Assembly: GCA_942486035.1 (NCBI GenBank) | Contig: CALNXK010000017.1 | Location: forward strand, 1,573,501 to 1,637,500 | Length of the DNA stretch: 64,000 bases | Direction: 5' to 3' | Source: Porites lobata | Lineage: Eukaryota > Cnidaria > Anthozoa > Scleractinia > Poritidae | Part shown: positions 1 through 14,100 of the stretch, piece by piece | Layout: the number at the start of each line of letters is the position of its first letter | Position numbering within the stretch: position 1 is the stretch's first letter | Notes under the pieces: generated by a model | The model's input: only the letters and a program-made list of their open reading frames with translations | Database searches by the model: none | Told to the model about the DNA's origin: nothing | Program-made: the position numbers and the translations under genes

Positions 1-2198
1 AGGTCTTTTCAGTTTAGAAGTCATTTCCATTCTCGTCTTTATTCAGTTTTCCCTACTAAAGCGATGTTCTCTGCTGCATAGCCTCTTCAGCTTCTTCGAT
101 CTGTTTCCTGAAATTTAAATCGAGCTGAATGTTAGCTTCCGAAAATTGCAGTCATTTGACCAGATTATAAGGCCAAAACCATCGCGATTTTTAGCGATTT
201 GACAAGACCGAAAATCACTGACACCACATAAAGACGAGAACAGGAAAAAGAGAGCGAAAAGGGTAGGCAGAGAAGAGGGAAAAAAAATGGCCACATTCTT
301 AGTTTTCTGGCTGCTTTTTTCGTTGGAAGTCTATTTCGCTATTGGTAAGTTGTAATTCGTCTTACGCTGAATAAATCCACGCTATATGGATTTTCTTTCG
401 CGATTCTTAATTTTGTTATTTGAAAGCATTTCAATTAAGACACTCTAATTGTTTAAGTTGAAGTTTCTAATGTGGCTTACTCTGTGGAATTTCGATGTTT
501 ATGCATTTGTTAATTGGTAATTTTGTCGATATCGGGGTCATAAATCTAGGGCTAAAAGTCACCAATAGATCAACTAACTGTTGTTGTAGTCGTTTGTCAT
601 ACTTAGTAGCGCATTTATCAAGATTTCACCCGTAAAGACTAAAATCCAACGATCTGTACCCGTGTTAGTAATTTGTTACGATTGTGTTTCCTTTGCTGAC
701 GTACTTGAGATAAAATTAAAGACTTCAAAACAATTTTCATCGAACAATAGCTTGCTGTGGGATCAAATTGGCTCCAACACTTTTTTCATATCCAATTTAA
801 TCACTGTATGAAAGAAACAGCTTCATATTCATGTAGATAATAAAACGAAAAAACCTTTCCCTTGAAAAGTACGCTGGAACCATGCGGCGTGCTGATCGCC
901 ATTCTGTCGCACTCAAACTGTGGTTGTCGCGGTGACCTTTTCAGCTTTATCTTGTTATGAGGTTTTGTTGTTAACCTCGTAAGCCGACGCAATCTTGCTG
1001 GAGAGTCGCCCCAGAACGACGTTTCCGTCACCAGCTGCTTGCTAGGGACAGGTGCTTGCTATTTTCCGTAATTCTCACAAAACAAACAGTTGCGCGGACT
1101 AAATAAGGCGAAAATTTTATCGACTCCTCTGCGAAAGCCTTTAGCGCGCGTAAGGTGGAGCCTTTGAACCTCGCCGTCGAAATACTGAAAACGGACAAGT
1201 ATAGAGGATACCTTCAAACGATGACCCTGAGGCCATAAGCGGTTTTTTCTACATGTTCCGGTTTTTTCGCTTCTCAGGACTACGGGTATAGTTATTAATA
1301 CGACGTACATGTGTTGTCAGGCATTTTTGTTCTCTTCTTGTTTATTATGAAATTTGTGGACTTAAGGCCGCCTCTTCTGCAAATTTCACTCTTTGATCAA
1401 ATTCAGTTAGTTCTTTTGTTCACCTTAGACGAATCTGGCATTGTTCGGATGTTTTGCTTTGATCTATCCCTCGAATTTACATGTACTTTCGTTTTTTGTT
1501 TACCAATTTCTTAGCGCGTTTTCTTCTTAACCTCGGCTCGAGATATCATAAACAAGGTGCACTCTGCGTTTTGTGTTCATCGTGGTCGAAATCTTTTTAT
1601 TCTGATGTTTTGCTTCCTCCTTGATTACCGCTCTTTTTATGCGATTGTCACCGACATTCAGCGTTCTCGTAGTCACGTGACTAATTTTGTTATCTCTCCC
1701 CATTATTCAATAACCTCATTTTCACGATGTAATTCAAAAAACAAGTCGTTTGCTCAATCTTGACAGGCTTTTAAGTCTAACGAGCCAGCGTGATCACTAC
1801 ATTCAAAGTTCGGGAAGATCGATTTGGTGAAATTCTACCTTCAGCAATGCGTATTGTTCGTATATTAGCGTCGGCAGTCTTTCCACAGGTATAAAGTGTC
1901 ACAAACGGCGTACGTAGTTTTTGCTTTTAGTTTTTGTTCAACATACACATGATATCACCTCGCAACGTCGTAAAGTATTTCTCATAAACCTTGCCTTCGA
2001 TTTGCTGTTCAGATGCGCTCGTTTTTTCTTCCCTTTTTGTCACCTTAAGACCTAGTTAAAAAGGACTTGAAGAGCGTTAGAAAAAAACATGCACAGTTTT
2101 TTTCCCGCAGATAAGTGCTAGCTGAATGGCAAAATGTCCTAGCTAGCCGAATGGACCTTGCATTCTCTTTGCTGTATTCATTTTCTTTTGCATTTCAG
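1..2198. other. Upstream intron or flank, no assured coding
   Basis: No exon with a recognisable protein family is visible here on either strand. AT-rich DNA with short open frames only. It most likely represents intron (or 5' flank) of the kinesin/PHLDB-type gene that begins at 2199, because that exon starts in codon phase 0 after a good acceptor (tttcag at 2193-2198). A possible signal-peptide exon at 287-344 is listed separately. Kinesin motor motifs (P-loop GQTGSGKT, SSRSH, DLAGSE) were looked for in the short frames and not found. Confidence 0.6.
287..344 (+). CDS. Possible first coding exon with signal-peptide-like sequence
   Basis: An ATG at 287 in a good context (seven A before it, G after) opens a 19-codon frame that reads as a hydrophobic leader (MATFLVFWLLFSLEVYFAI) and runs into a strong donor (g|gtaagt at 345). 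It would leave codon phase 1. The next plus-strand exon of the neighbouring gene (2199) needs phase 0, so the two cannot be joined directly. The next phase-1 acceptor exon in the window is at 8981. It could be an alternative first exon, a first exon of a nested gene, or chance. No family assignment is possible. Confidence 0.2.
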
Positions 2199-5100
2199 AG
2201 TGGTGATGTATCGAATTCCTCAGAGGTCGACAAAACGGAGAGAAAGCTCCAGGAAAGTGAGGATCTCATGAAACGTTTGACAGGAATATGGGAAGACAAG
2301 TGGAGCAGAACTCAAAAACTCATCGAGGTGAAGTGTTAAAAGTCTTTTCGCAGGTTGCTTTTAGGCGAACACGTTTTATTCATTTGTAAATTGTCCGCGG
2401 ATTGCTTGCGCCTGCTTTACCCTATTGCTGATGTTATGTTTTCAATTGCTAAAGGCTGTTTAATAAAGCAATATCGAGCTTTTTTAATAGCTATTGATAA
2501 GCAGATAAAGGCTACGTCTTTGCGTCCAGTTTTTTAAACGCTATGATGATAACACCGCGAGAGTGAATTTATTTATGAATTATCGTTTGAATTTTTTTTT
2601 TTCGCCTTTTGTGTATAAAACAAAATATGTTATTTTAGCGAAGACCACGATTTGGACAATACCGTGACGGATAGCGTTTTTCTTTTCCTTTTTCCACGTC
2701 AAGCGGACATGTAATTTGTATTGATTGAAATATTACTTTTGCCTCCGGCTAGAAGTCAATGCCGCAGAGATAGCAAAACAATTTTCAAGCACGTTCTCGA
2801 CGGACTCTCGGCGTGGTTCAACATGGCGCATTATTTTTTTTTATTCAATTCAGTCTTACGCATTTTTTTTTGCTACGGTCAGAACTATATCTGTTATCAA
2901 TTTTTTTGAGTAGCTTTCTCGAGTCAATTATATTTCGATCGTTCGCTCGATCGTCTGTTTCCTCAGTATACCCTTAAATTAAGGGTTTTTTTTATTTTTT
3001 ATTTTTTATGTATGACTTAAATACGTTAATTTGTCAAAATTAACTGGAAATGAACTATTTTTTGATACAAAAAGAGGACAGGATCTTTCTTAATGCGATG
3101 CCTTGCCTAACTTGAAACTGGAAATTGGCAGATATATGACAGCATTTTCGCAGCTATTTATTATAAAGTCCATTTATAGGTCGTTTCGCTGAACCAAATT
3201 CATTGTCTTTAGACTACGTACAGCGTTAAATGAACTCTTGGATTTGTCTTCTGGATTATCAGATTACCGTAAAGTAGCTGCCGTACTTTAATTGCTAAGA
3301 TGAGGCAATAAGTTGTGTTTTTTATTAACTTTATTCTGCGAGGTGCTTGGCTCCATTACCAACTAAAAAATTTTATCTTTGAGATCACGGTTCATGATTC
3401 AATCTTGCCCATATGATATAGATATGTCCTTCTATCCCAAAACATCATCATCCATTAGTCAAGGACAGTTAGCAGTGATGAATCATGCGAATGAGATATC
3501 GCTGTCAGGCTCCTTTTGTTTTCGGCTTGTGCTATTAGTGAAGTAGCTTAAAATGAATTCTAAACTTAAGGGTTTTTATAGTCGCACGGATAGTTTCTTT
3601 CGCCCAAACCTTCAAAATCTAAAAAGGCACTTTCGTTGCTCTTTTTATTGTTTCCTTGGAGCGCTAAGTAGAGTCAAGAATCAATAGAAAGAACGAGTAA
3701 CGAATGAACCTTTTCTGCCGTTTTGAGTAGAAATAACTTGACCAATATCAGGTATCTTAAACTTTGACTTCTATTTCTTTTCTATTACGCCTTGTAACAA
3801 AGTAAAGGGGAGGCAAAAGGTTACCGTTTTCAATAGCACTTTTAGTGGGTATACAGCCTCATTTAATGTTTGATCACAAACATGACCCCCACTCCCTTCC
3901 AATTTAACTGAATCTTGCCTCGAGCGTCTGGCGCAAACTACGTCAAACGTTCCTTTTTGTGATCTTATTAGTATTCAGTAAGGTTTTACACCAGTGATAA
4001 GACTAATCGCGCTGCAGCGTTGTGCCTTTCACGCCATTTGTTAGAACGAAGAGCCCATGGGCTCCTATTAGAATGCAAAAGCATACATGGTCTCTAAATT
4101 GAGTCTGAGGAAGAAGCAATACATGACAAAATGACCGATGTGTTTATTCAGTCTGTGCTGAAAGTGACAGTGTCCTGGAGATTTCTTCTCTTTTGCTCAA
4201 ATGCACATAAAGCAGTTTGATTGAAATTGTCAATATAAGAAAAACGTAAAACATGAGTGTGTGGGCTCGACGTTTTCAAGATGCTATCCATTTTCACGAG
4301 AGCTTTAATTCCATAACCAAAAACATTTATGACATTTGCATTACATATGACATTTATGAATAGTTTAGTTGAAACTCTTCCTCCATAGCGGTTTCCTTGT
4401 TCGCAGTGTCAAACTTTAGTCTTGAATGTAGTTTACATTATGGACGGTTGTATTTGAATAAGAACAGTAATAAGTCTGGTATTATACTATGGATAAACAA
4501 TGTCTGATAAGAGACCACTTCAATCATGGTTCAATCTTTCGCTGTCTTAGGTTTGCGTGTCAAATATTCGCCTTGCGTGTTGCTTACATTTCACTGAGTA
4601 GGTTGTATTTTTATTATGGCGATAAAGCCACTTCCGTAAACTGCATTTTAGTACTATTTTTTGATTTTGTCCAGCCTTTTATGTTGCGATCAAATAACGT
4701 TACTTCAAATTTGAGTCTAGTGTTAAGGGTTTTAAGAAAGCAACTTGAGCCATGTTTTAATATTATGGCTTCTGAACAAGTTAAACCGAATTCAAACTGA
4801 GTTTTAGCTAAGATCTGTAGCTTGATTAGATGTGAGTCTACCACTGATCTATCTCGAAGCATTTCCGTTTGCGTGCCAAACATTCATCTTTCGTGCTGCT
4901 TACGTTTTTCATAGGTTGTATTTTAATAACTTTTTCTCTGACCAGATAAGTTTTCCATTATTGTTTCCGTTTTTAGCTTTTCATCTTCCGCAAAGTACAC
5001 AGTACATAATAAGCTGACTTTCAAACAGGGAAGTCAAGAAAAGATAATTGTAGTTTCTGTAAACGTAAATGATATTAACACCTGCTTACACAAACTGCAA

Positions 5101-8100
5101 GGGATTATAAACCTTCGAGCGGCAATGTTTTTCCAGGAGGCGCCAGTTATAACCTTGAATTGTACTTTTATTTCACTGGCAACCTGTAAAAATGTCTCAA
5201 GAGTTTCTTAATTCATAGTAGATTGGATAATCGTGAGCATGCTGAGTTTTTCGTCATAATTTGTACGGATTTCTTTGAATCGTAATTGGTGCGGTGTTCT
5301 ATTTTTTTAGTTTTATGTAGATAGTTTTTTCTCTCGTTGTATCTTCCATGTTAAATATTTTTCATTCCTTTTTTCTTGGCAATTCGCTTCTCGAAAGGCA
5401 GAAAGTAACGTTTGCAAGTAAAACGATGGCGTCAAGTCTCCTCCTCTTTGGAGGATTTTACAAGTCCACCACTTCCCTGCACTCTTGTCACTGAGGCTTT
5501 CAGAATCCGGATTTCTTTTCTTGGTGCGGACACACTGAATTAACTTGCTCTTTGCCGTCACGTGTGTGACGATCACTTTTCCCGGGATCATCATTTCGAG
5601 TCCTTATGGCCTCCTCAGCGCCGGAATCCACAATAGGTCTGGCGGGATGTTAGGTGTGGCCTTTTTTTGGTGATACTCGTGATGCAAGCTTAAAATAGGA
5701 GCGGGAAGAGGGAATTTAAAATTTAAAATAACGAGTGCTGCTGTTTGGTGATGTCATATCAGAACCAACCTTGCCTCATGAGGTCTTTTTAGCAATTTTT
5801 CACCATGTGAACATTGCATTTGGTTATTATGTAAGGCTTTTGCTTTGTGGGACTGCAGCCAGTCTCACTCATACTATCGGGATTTTCTCGCACCTCACCG
5901 TGACGTTTAGGGATAGGTAGATGCTTTGAACAATACGCAAATGCATCCAGCATACGCTAGATTGAAAAAAAAAAAAAAAACAAATTTAGTGGATAGCTCC
6001 AATGATAAAATATTAAGGATTTATCAGTGATAACACGAGCAGCATAATATGTGGAGTTTACTACTAATTGTAGCTTCTTCTAAAATGTTACAATATTCTC
6101 GTTTTCGTGCCGTTATTTTTGTTGCTATTTTAAGGAGTACCAAACAGTTTTGTTTTCGACGAAGGAAAACTTGGTTTCAGATCGCATACAGTCCTATCCT
6201 ACTTAGCAGGCGCCGGGTTTTAGGGCGGAGGGAGAAATTTCGAGCACGCGCGCGCGGATGAGGGAGAAAAAGAGAGTGGGAGGACTAACCGGTGCCAGCC
6301 ACGCGGGCTAATTCAATCCCACGAAGGCGCTCCAATAACCTATGATTATAAATGATTATTTTTAGTATATTCATTCGAATTTCGGGTTCGTTCGTTTCTC
6401 TTCGTATATCTTTGGCAAGGTCACGTCCAAAATGCCATTGGAAGAAGGCAAATATTCTAAATGATTTGCGCGCGAGTAGATGTTGCGTCTTCTATGTGTA
6501 TATAGTTACGGGAGTTATCGATTTAAAAAAAAAAGAGAAGAAGAAAGGCGAATTAAGGCCACCGTTTATTTATTGTCTTATTTATGCGAGGATAGAATGC
6601 ACTGAATATTCTTAATGACTCTTAAGCAGCTAATAACCTACAAATCTGGATGATGTGTTATTTTCTTATTTACGTGATAAGAAAAAGTTATTTCAGCCGT
6701 ATTTCATTATAGATGATGTTGGAAATTTGTTCGTGACAAGAATGATATTTGTAAAGGAAGCAAAACAGTGCTTTTTACCTGGAGTCGACTCAACAAATAT
6801 CATTTTGGCGAAAGTGGCACTTTCATAAAATAAAGCAAATTTATTTGTTCCGTTCTTTTGCCTTTGACAAACAACGAAAAGAATAATTTCCGTGAATTAT
6901 GAGAGTGACAGGTAATTATTTTATTTAGTATTGCCGTCATTTTGTCAGGTTTAATATGTTGTACATATGTCAATGTGCTACAGAATTGCGGTTGTCAGTA
7001 ATGTCATAAAATTCAAACGTCAGCTATTGAATTTGATTGTAACGTATTGAGTTTGTAAGATACAGAGAAAATAGATGGCACTTTGATTGGGCCGGGAGAT
7101 TCATAGTAATTGGCGTCAGAAATTCTCGAATCTCTTTTTTACGAAAGGAAAAGAAAATTGAAATAAGGGAAGAATCAATTATTTGTGTCCAAGAAGACAA
7201 CTGACGGAAGAAAAAGTCGTCTGCTATCCTACTGGAAATCGCACCGCAAAACGCGTTTTTGGAGACAAGAGTTTGTCGTTCGATGTAATGGAAACTACTG
7301 ATTCAGTTTTAGCTAAATCGAGCTATAAGTTCGTGCTAACTTGGCGTTCAGTGTGATGAGGCTGGAAATTTTATCTTGCTGTGGAAGTCAGGTAACATTT
7401 AAAAAGTAGCGCTTCTTTTATGCTTAGTTTGCGATCGCCTCTTAATTTCGTTTCAAAAAATTTTCCGGCATTTGTCGTCTTCTTGAATTATGATTAACGG
7501 CAAGACTTCACACTGACTCAGTCACTAACAAAGTTTCAATGACGTACCATATACTGCGTCCTTTCTGTCCTGAAAACGTAATGCTGATTTTAAGTACAGT
7601 CAGTCAAATACGCAACAAAAGCTATCAAGATAAATCCACATAGGCAAGGCTCCTTAGACATAGGGACTTAAAGCTCCATAGATTTAACTGACTTCTAATA
7701 CTGAGCGTATTCTATCTTTGATCTTTTTGAGAGCCGACAACCATTTCAGACATTATCACTCCAGTGGTCAAGCGATTTCTTACTCTATTGCTTTTGGCGT
7801 CGCTTTTCTGTGCTTGATTTTTTTTCTGTCCATTTTTTTTAATCAGGAGCGTGCACTAGCCGTCACAGAGCTGGGCTCGGCGCTGAAGTTCGAAACAGAC
7901 GAGCCTCATTTTGTGAGTCTTGGCGGAGGAAGGCTGAGTATCGGTGTCACTCTTTGTCCTATTAAACGAGGTAAGATGCGATAGAAAGGAAACTATTAGA
8001 TCGATGACGGGTTGAGCAAGTGCAAAACAACTCACGTCAACCGGAAGCGAGGTCTTTTCCCTTTTAGTGTGCCTTGACTCTGCCAAATTTGTCTTTCTAA

Positions 8101-11100
8101 GTATCCTTACTCTTATTGAGACGAATTGCTAGAAAATTTTGGAAAAATCGTTCCCCAATACTTCAAAACGCCTACTTCCGGTTGACTTGCGTCGCTCGGA
8201 AATGTCCTTACTTGAGCTCCCTAATATCTGCATGCATGTAACCATGTGTTTAGTTCCGTATAACGTGCATGCTTTCTATATTGGGCCCCTGATCACATGC
8301 ATATAACCGATATAAGGTTCCTATTCTGGTCACATCTCCATGGCCGATGTCAGATCCCAAATCACGCACGTTCCCGATTCAAAATCCCTGATCACAGTTT
8401 TTGGTCTCTAATCACATGCTTCTTACAGAATTGATTTCTCTTATCCGGTGCATGTCAAAAAAACCCCTTACAAAAAGGTCAGGTGGAAATACCCTCATAT
8501 AAAAATGAGCTTTATTTGCAAGCATCCTGTCGTATTGCATGAGAATAAACCCCTTCTTCATTTCGCAGCAAGCATCTTTTGAAAATAAAGGCTAGAGGCG
8601 AACTGGAAATTGCCTTTTAGGTTTCAAGTGCGTGTTGCGGTTTTTACTGGCATATTTCCTATGTTAAACAACTAGTCGATATTCGGTCCCTGATAACCTT
8701 GCCTAATCACAGTATCTTGTCCCTAATAACATGCATCTTACCGATATGAGGACTCTTGTCATGTTACAGATGATTAGGTCTCTGTGGATCACGAGGCTAC
8801 GGTATTAGATGTTACCAGTGGTAACTCCCTGATAACTTGCATCTTTCCTACATTAAATGATAATCACTTATCGATATTAGGTCCCCAGTCACATACATGT
8901 CTTCGATGTAAGGCGAGTATTTTCTCCGCTCAAAAGACGTGTAGTGAAATGTGTGTAAAATGGCAATACTTTCTTTTCAGGTAAAACCTTGATCGGCGTT
9001 TCAACAGACACGTGTAAACCTGACATTCCGCTAAGAGGAAAAGGAATAGAACCGTACGTTTTTGCTTACTTCACAAATAATTGCTTACTTTTCCACGCGC
9101 GTCGCGTCTCCTCGCAGGAGGCGATTCCTCCCGCGCGCCTTTCACTAGCGTGTTTCACTCGCTTCACTACTTGGCTTCACAGGATTGGCTGTGAAAACAA
9201 TAAATAGAAATATAACAATGACTCTATCACTAAAGCAATGGGGCTGCGTGTTACGGAGAACCAATAAAATTAGAGGATTTTTAGGACCTGGGCACTATCC
9301 CCCTAAAGGAAAAGAGGGACCATTTCAAATAGCCTGAGTATCAGGCCTTCCTAAGGGGCTAAGGGAGAGGAGATTTTAGATGGGGGAGAAGAGAAAGGAA
9401 GGGCGTTTCTCTCCTTCAGCTCTCTCCCTTTTTCGCTTCCATCTTTCCCCTTTTCCCCCAGAACCGTCTGATATTCACGCTAATTTCAAATAGCTCCCAT
9501 GACCACAAATGGCATTTTTGGTCAGGAGCCAAATTATGGCTCCTGCTAGTAGTCTAATTTGACTGCGTGATAATGTCATTGTATTCACTGTGAGCGCTTA
9601 AACCTTTCTTTAGTGGACCTTTATTGTGCCAGACTCTACAATTATGTGTTAATTCAGCGTGGTCTCGTCACTGGTGGTCAGACTGCCAGGGTTTTCAAAT
9701 TGAAAAAAAGTAGCTGGAGGAAATTGCAAAGTAGCCGGAACACTATCGGCAACCTTGTGGAGTGGGGGGAGCAACCCCGCCCCTTCTGCCGAGAGGAATG
9801 GGGAGCTTCCCCTGGAAAATTTAAAAACCAGGGTTCCTTGATTAATGAACTTTATTCCCTTGTATGTTTTGCACCTGTAACTGATTTTGTTGACCGCCAC
9901 TGTACACTTATTAACAAGGGTTAGTGTTCAAACTTTGTAAAATTAGTTGCTTTCAAAGTAATAAAGTTTTGCAAAAATGGCCAGGAATGCTTCTACATTT
10001 TGCATGAGTACAGTACTTATTACGTTATTTGACTTCTTGTATCTCCAATTGAAGTGCAATATAAAACTGAACTGTAATATAATACCATGATTTCATCATT
10101 TGCGTACATGTAAGTTAAAGATAAACAGTTTAACAGTCGATCAGTTTTGAAAGAGAGCTGCAAATGAATCAACGGAATAACGAAATATTGCCGTAAAGTG
10201 GCAAGTATTATCACAACAAAGTCAGCGGTCTCGCTTCGTTTCTTCTTCGATTCGCTGCAATTCGCAGTTTTTCTCAACACTTGCGCTGTTGAAGCCTTTT
10301 TTTGTTAAAACTTCCTTCGGTCTTTTCTTGAAAATACATTTGGTGCAGTCAAGACCATAATGAGTAACATTTCACGAGAAAGACTGCCTTCGCATTCACC
10401 ACGTGGATGCCGCTACAGCTACGGATACTGGTCATTTCAGCCTCAGCATATTGTTTTATCGTCACTTTCAGAACTGGAACAACACGTAATATTTGTTAAC
10501 TCTTATTCCTAAAATTATTGTTACCTGTTTCTCTTCGAGACTTCTCCGCAGTTGATAGAAAAGACAACATCGTTTGCTGCCTCCGCTTCATGTTGCAACT
10601 TTCGAGTGAGAACAAATCTGCTGCCGCGCCGATACATGCACGTTCAAATAAGAGTCCGTGCACACGAGCAGACTTTCCCGCCAAAAAAAGCTCTCGCTTC
10701 GAAGATCAGAAGGTACATGTGATTATAGCCACACTGTTTTTTAATTATTTTCAGCAGTTGGCGTTTATTTATTTCCTCAAAAAGATCAGATCACGATTAG
10801 TTTGGTGAAACAGAATTGTGTAGATTTGGAATACAAAAAGTACCCGGCGCAAATGCTTGAAGTAGCCGGTGACTTGCGCCGGGCGCCGGTTAAATTTGAA
10901 AACCCTGGACTGCGCATATATCGTGTTTTTCGTAGAACCGTGGGGTTGACCATCTTAACGAGGAAGCAACTCTTACAGCTGCACATCTCTTCATAGATCG
11001 AAAGCAGTAACCATGGTAGTCTTAAAAGTTACAGAGATAAAAATTTAAACAGAGCCACAGTAGCTGGATAGGACGTGTTTCTGATTGGCTGCTTAGATGT

Positions 11101-14100
11101 TATACTCGTGCTGTCATAACGAGTGAGTGATTAATTGGGAGCTGTTGTGAGCTGTAAAATGTTCAAATGACTTGCTCGATCTGATTCAAATTGAAGCGCT
11201 AGGGAACTTGATTGTGTAGTCGGTGCCATTGTCTTAAGATGAGAAGACACTGCATGCGATGTCAGTACCCTTTTATTCCCAGAAGTGGCCAAAATGAAAA
11301 TTAAAGAAAAATATCCAAATTTCTTTTTGCTGAATGCTGAACAAGAAATAGCACCATGTGAAAGTACTGCCAAGGAGGTTTCATATGAATAGTCACACCA
11401 AAGGATTTGGTCCACAGACTCAAAAGTTGCAACTACAGTACATACTAAATAAATAGTACCATGTGAGAGTACTGCTGAAGAGGTTTCATTTAAATGGTAA
11501 CACCACAGGATTTCATCCACGGACTAAAAAGTTAGAAATACATACCAAATAAATAGTACCATGTGAAAGTACTGCAAAAGAGCTTTAATTTGAATGGTAA
11601 CACCTCAAACTCAAATGTTAGAAACACCTTTCAAGACTCCATCATTAACTCTGTGGGTGAAAGAGTGTAGGGAAAGTTCATAGTTTTTAAGCTGCGTTCG
11701 ATCATCTGATCTACACTCACCAACCTCCCTGTTTACATTATGATCCCTGTAACTTTTACCGACGAAGTCTGATGACCGCTTAGTGCATGACACTCGAATA
11801 CATAACTGTCTTTAATTAAATTTTCCATTCCAAAATTTCTCAATAATGAATACTGAATAAATAGTTAATAATCCTCCCCTAGGTGGTGGTGTTCAAATAA
11901 TTTCTTACTGCATTCATTTTCTTAACAACAAATGTCATTTTTCAACAGTGAGCACTGCACAGTCGAATACAATGGCGATGCAGTGGTTCTTTACCCCAAA
12001 GCAGCCTTGTGTTCCGTGGATGGTATTCCAATCTCTGAGCCCACCAGGCTACCCCAAGGTACGTAAAATGTTTCCTTTCAAAAGAAATCAAGAATGTGTT
12101 TGTGGAGAACGATTCATCTAAAAAGCTCGAGTTCTCCTGTCCCTATCCTTGAGAGGCGTGGATTGCACACTACCCCATCACTTAAAACAGACGCTTCATA
12201 AATATCAACGCGCCAAAAATTCGCGTTCGTTTAAGGTGCGTCAATTTTTCAGTGTTGACGCTAACTTCCGTACCATTTAATTAAGTGGAGCGGTCATTTC
12301 CGCGACTTGAAAGTTCTCTTAATTTCAAATACATAAATTGGAACGAGCGTTAATTTCCCCGTAATAAGACAAGTTGTCCCCCTTCATACCCCCGGAGAGG
12401 AAGCCTTTACGTGTTCAGATTAGTCTTTGGTTTATCGAGCAAATGACATGTTATTTACTCGCGTGTGCTGTACTATTTTGTCACGATATCCTGCAACACA
12501 CCAGCCGTGGAGTTTTAAAGTAGGTAGAGCTCATTCTTGCTTGATTCCTTCTTTTTGCTTGGAAGTTATAAAATCTAAAGTTATTTGTCTTCGAACATCT
12601 TGGGTTCTTTAGACCTATGCACATTGCTTTATCATTCCTCGGTAACTTTGTTTATATATTTACGCTTCTAATCATCCACTCCCGCCAAAAGTGTTCAAGT
12701 TAAATGTAAAAACCTATTCACTCTGCTAATTCCCTATTAACTCTATCACCAAAGAACTAGTAATATTGTTTGCAAATAACCGTAAAATCAGACTGGTGTA
12801 CTGCGTAAAGAACCTGCTTAAATCAGTGTGTTACATTTGCGTTATCCCTCACAGTTTTGATCACCGCTTATGATATGTAAAATAATCCTTGATTTGAACT
12901 GGTTCAAGTATCAGTCTTTTTGTTCACGACTTGTTTCCATTTTATTGTTAGGTTTTTATTTTCAGTTTCTGCCGTTAAACTTCTCTTTGAGTGTAGAAAT
13001 TGAAATTAACAACAACCCAAGAAGTAAATTTAACTTTGTAATTGCCTTTTCTGATTTTTCATGGTCAGGTCTATCACTCACGGTCTGTAGTGTACTTGGG
13101 TTTGCTTGTAGACTGCAAAACGTCGTTAAATCTACCAAAAGAGTTGAAAATATAATGCACATTTCACTTCTGGGTTGGTCTTGCTTTTAACGTTGTTTCA
13201 CAAAACCGCCTTCTGAGTAATTTGAAATCTGTTTACTATGAACAGTGTTAGGCCATACTTGGCGCAAAATAGAAAGAGCATTGATTTACGCTCGTGTATG
13301 AAGTCCACTGCTTTCAACGCGGTTTAAATAATAACGACTCTAACTTCCGGTTAGTTTTCTCTGCATTTTTCTCAGTCGATTTTTTATTAAACCTTTTACC
13401 TTTCCATGCTGGTAAAATTTATTATTAATTTGCTTTGTTGTCTTGGAAACTCATGTCTTTTCTTCAACTGATGTGAGCCTAAATTTAGCTCAGGCGGCGA
13501 TTGATTGCTTAACGCTGTGACACGTACATGTGTTTACTTGTACTTTACGAAGAAACTGTTTTTAGACTCGTGGTTCAACACCTGTATGACAAAGGTCTTG
13601 TCATCGACAATATTGCTTGACTTTTGATCACGCTATCTTTAAGCCTGTATTGGACTTCCGTACCTCTAAGCTTTCTGCCAGTGCTTTAGTCAGGATCTCC
13701 TGTTTGGGTTCGCGAGGAAATGTTTATGACCAACCGAACTTTCAATGGTCTCGGTTTGGTTTCAGATTATTACCTCCTGCGAAAAAAAACCTTCATCAAT
13801 TAACTGAAAGAGAATGGCATAGTTTTTTTGCGTTGTTCTTCTTTTCTTCGTAGTCGTAATGCAAAATCCTAATGGGTGACTTTTCCAAACTAAGTGACTA
13901 CGAAGCTTTTTGTTTCAATGAAAAAGGTGGGAAAATTGTAAAATTTTGTCAGGTCCGTGATTTGGTGCACTCGGCCAGTATGTTTTCTCGGTCAAGTATC
14001 AGTCGAGGAATTTTCAAGAATTTATTTTATGTTGTAGTTAATCCACTGAGTCTTCATCACGCGCAATGTTTTCCTATTTTTTAGGTTGCATGATTTGCCT

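Noticed and set aside
11131..11520. 129-codon minus-strand frame with internal repeats
   Set aside because: It is the translation of the 100-bp tandem repeat in an intron of the kinesin/PHLDB-type gene.
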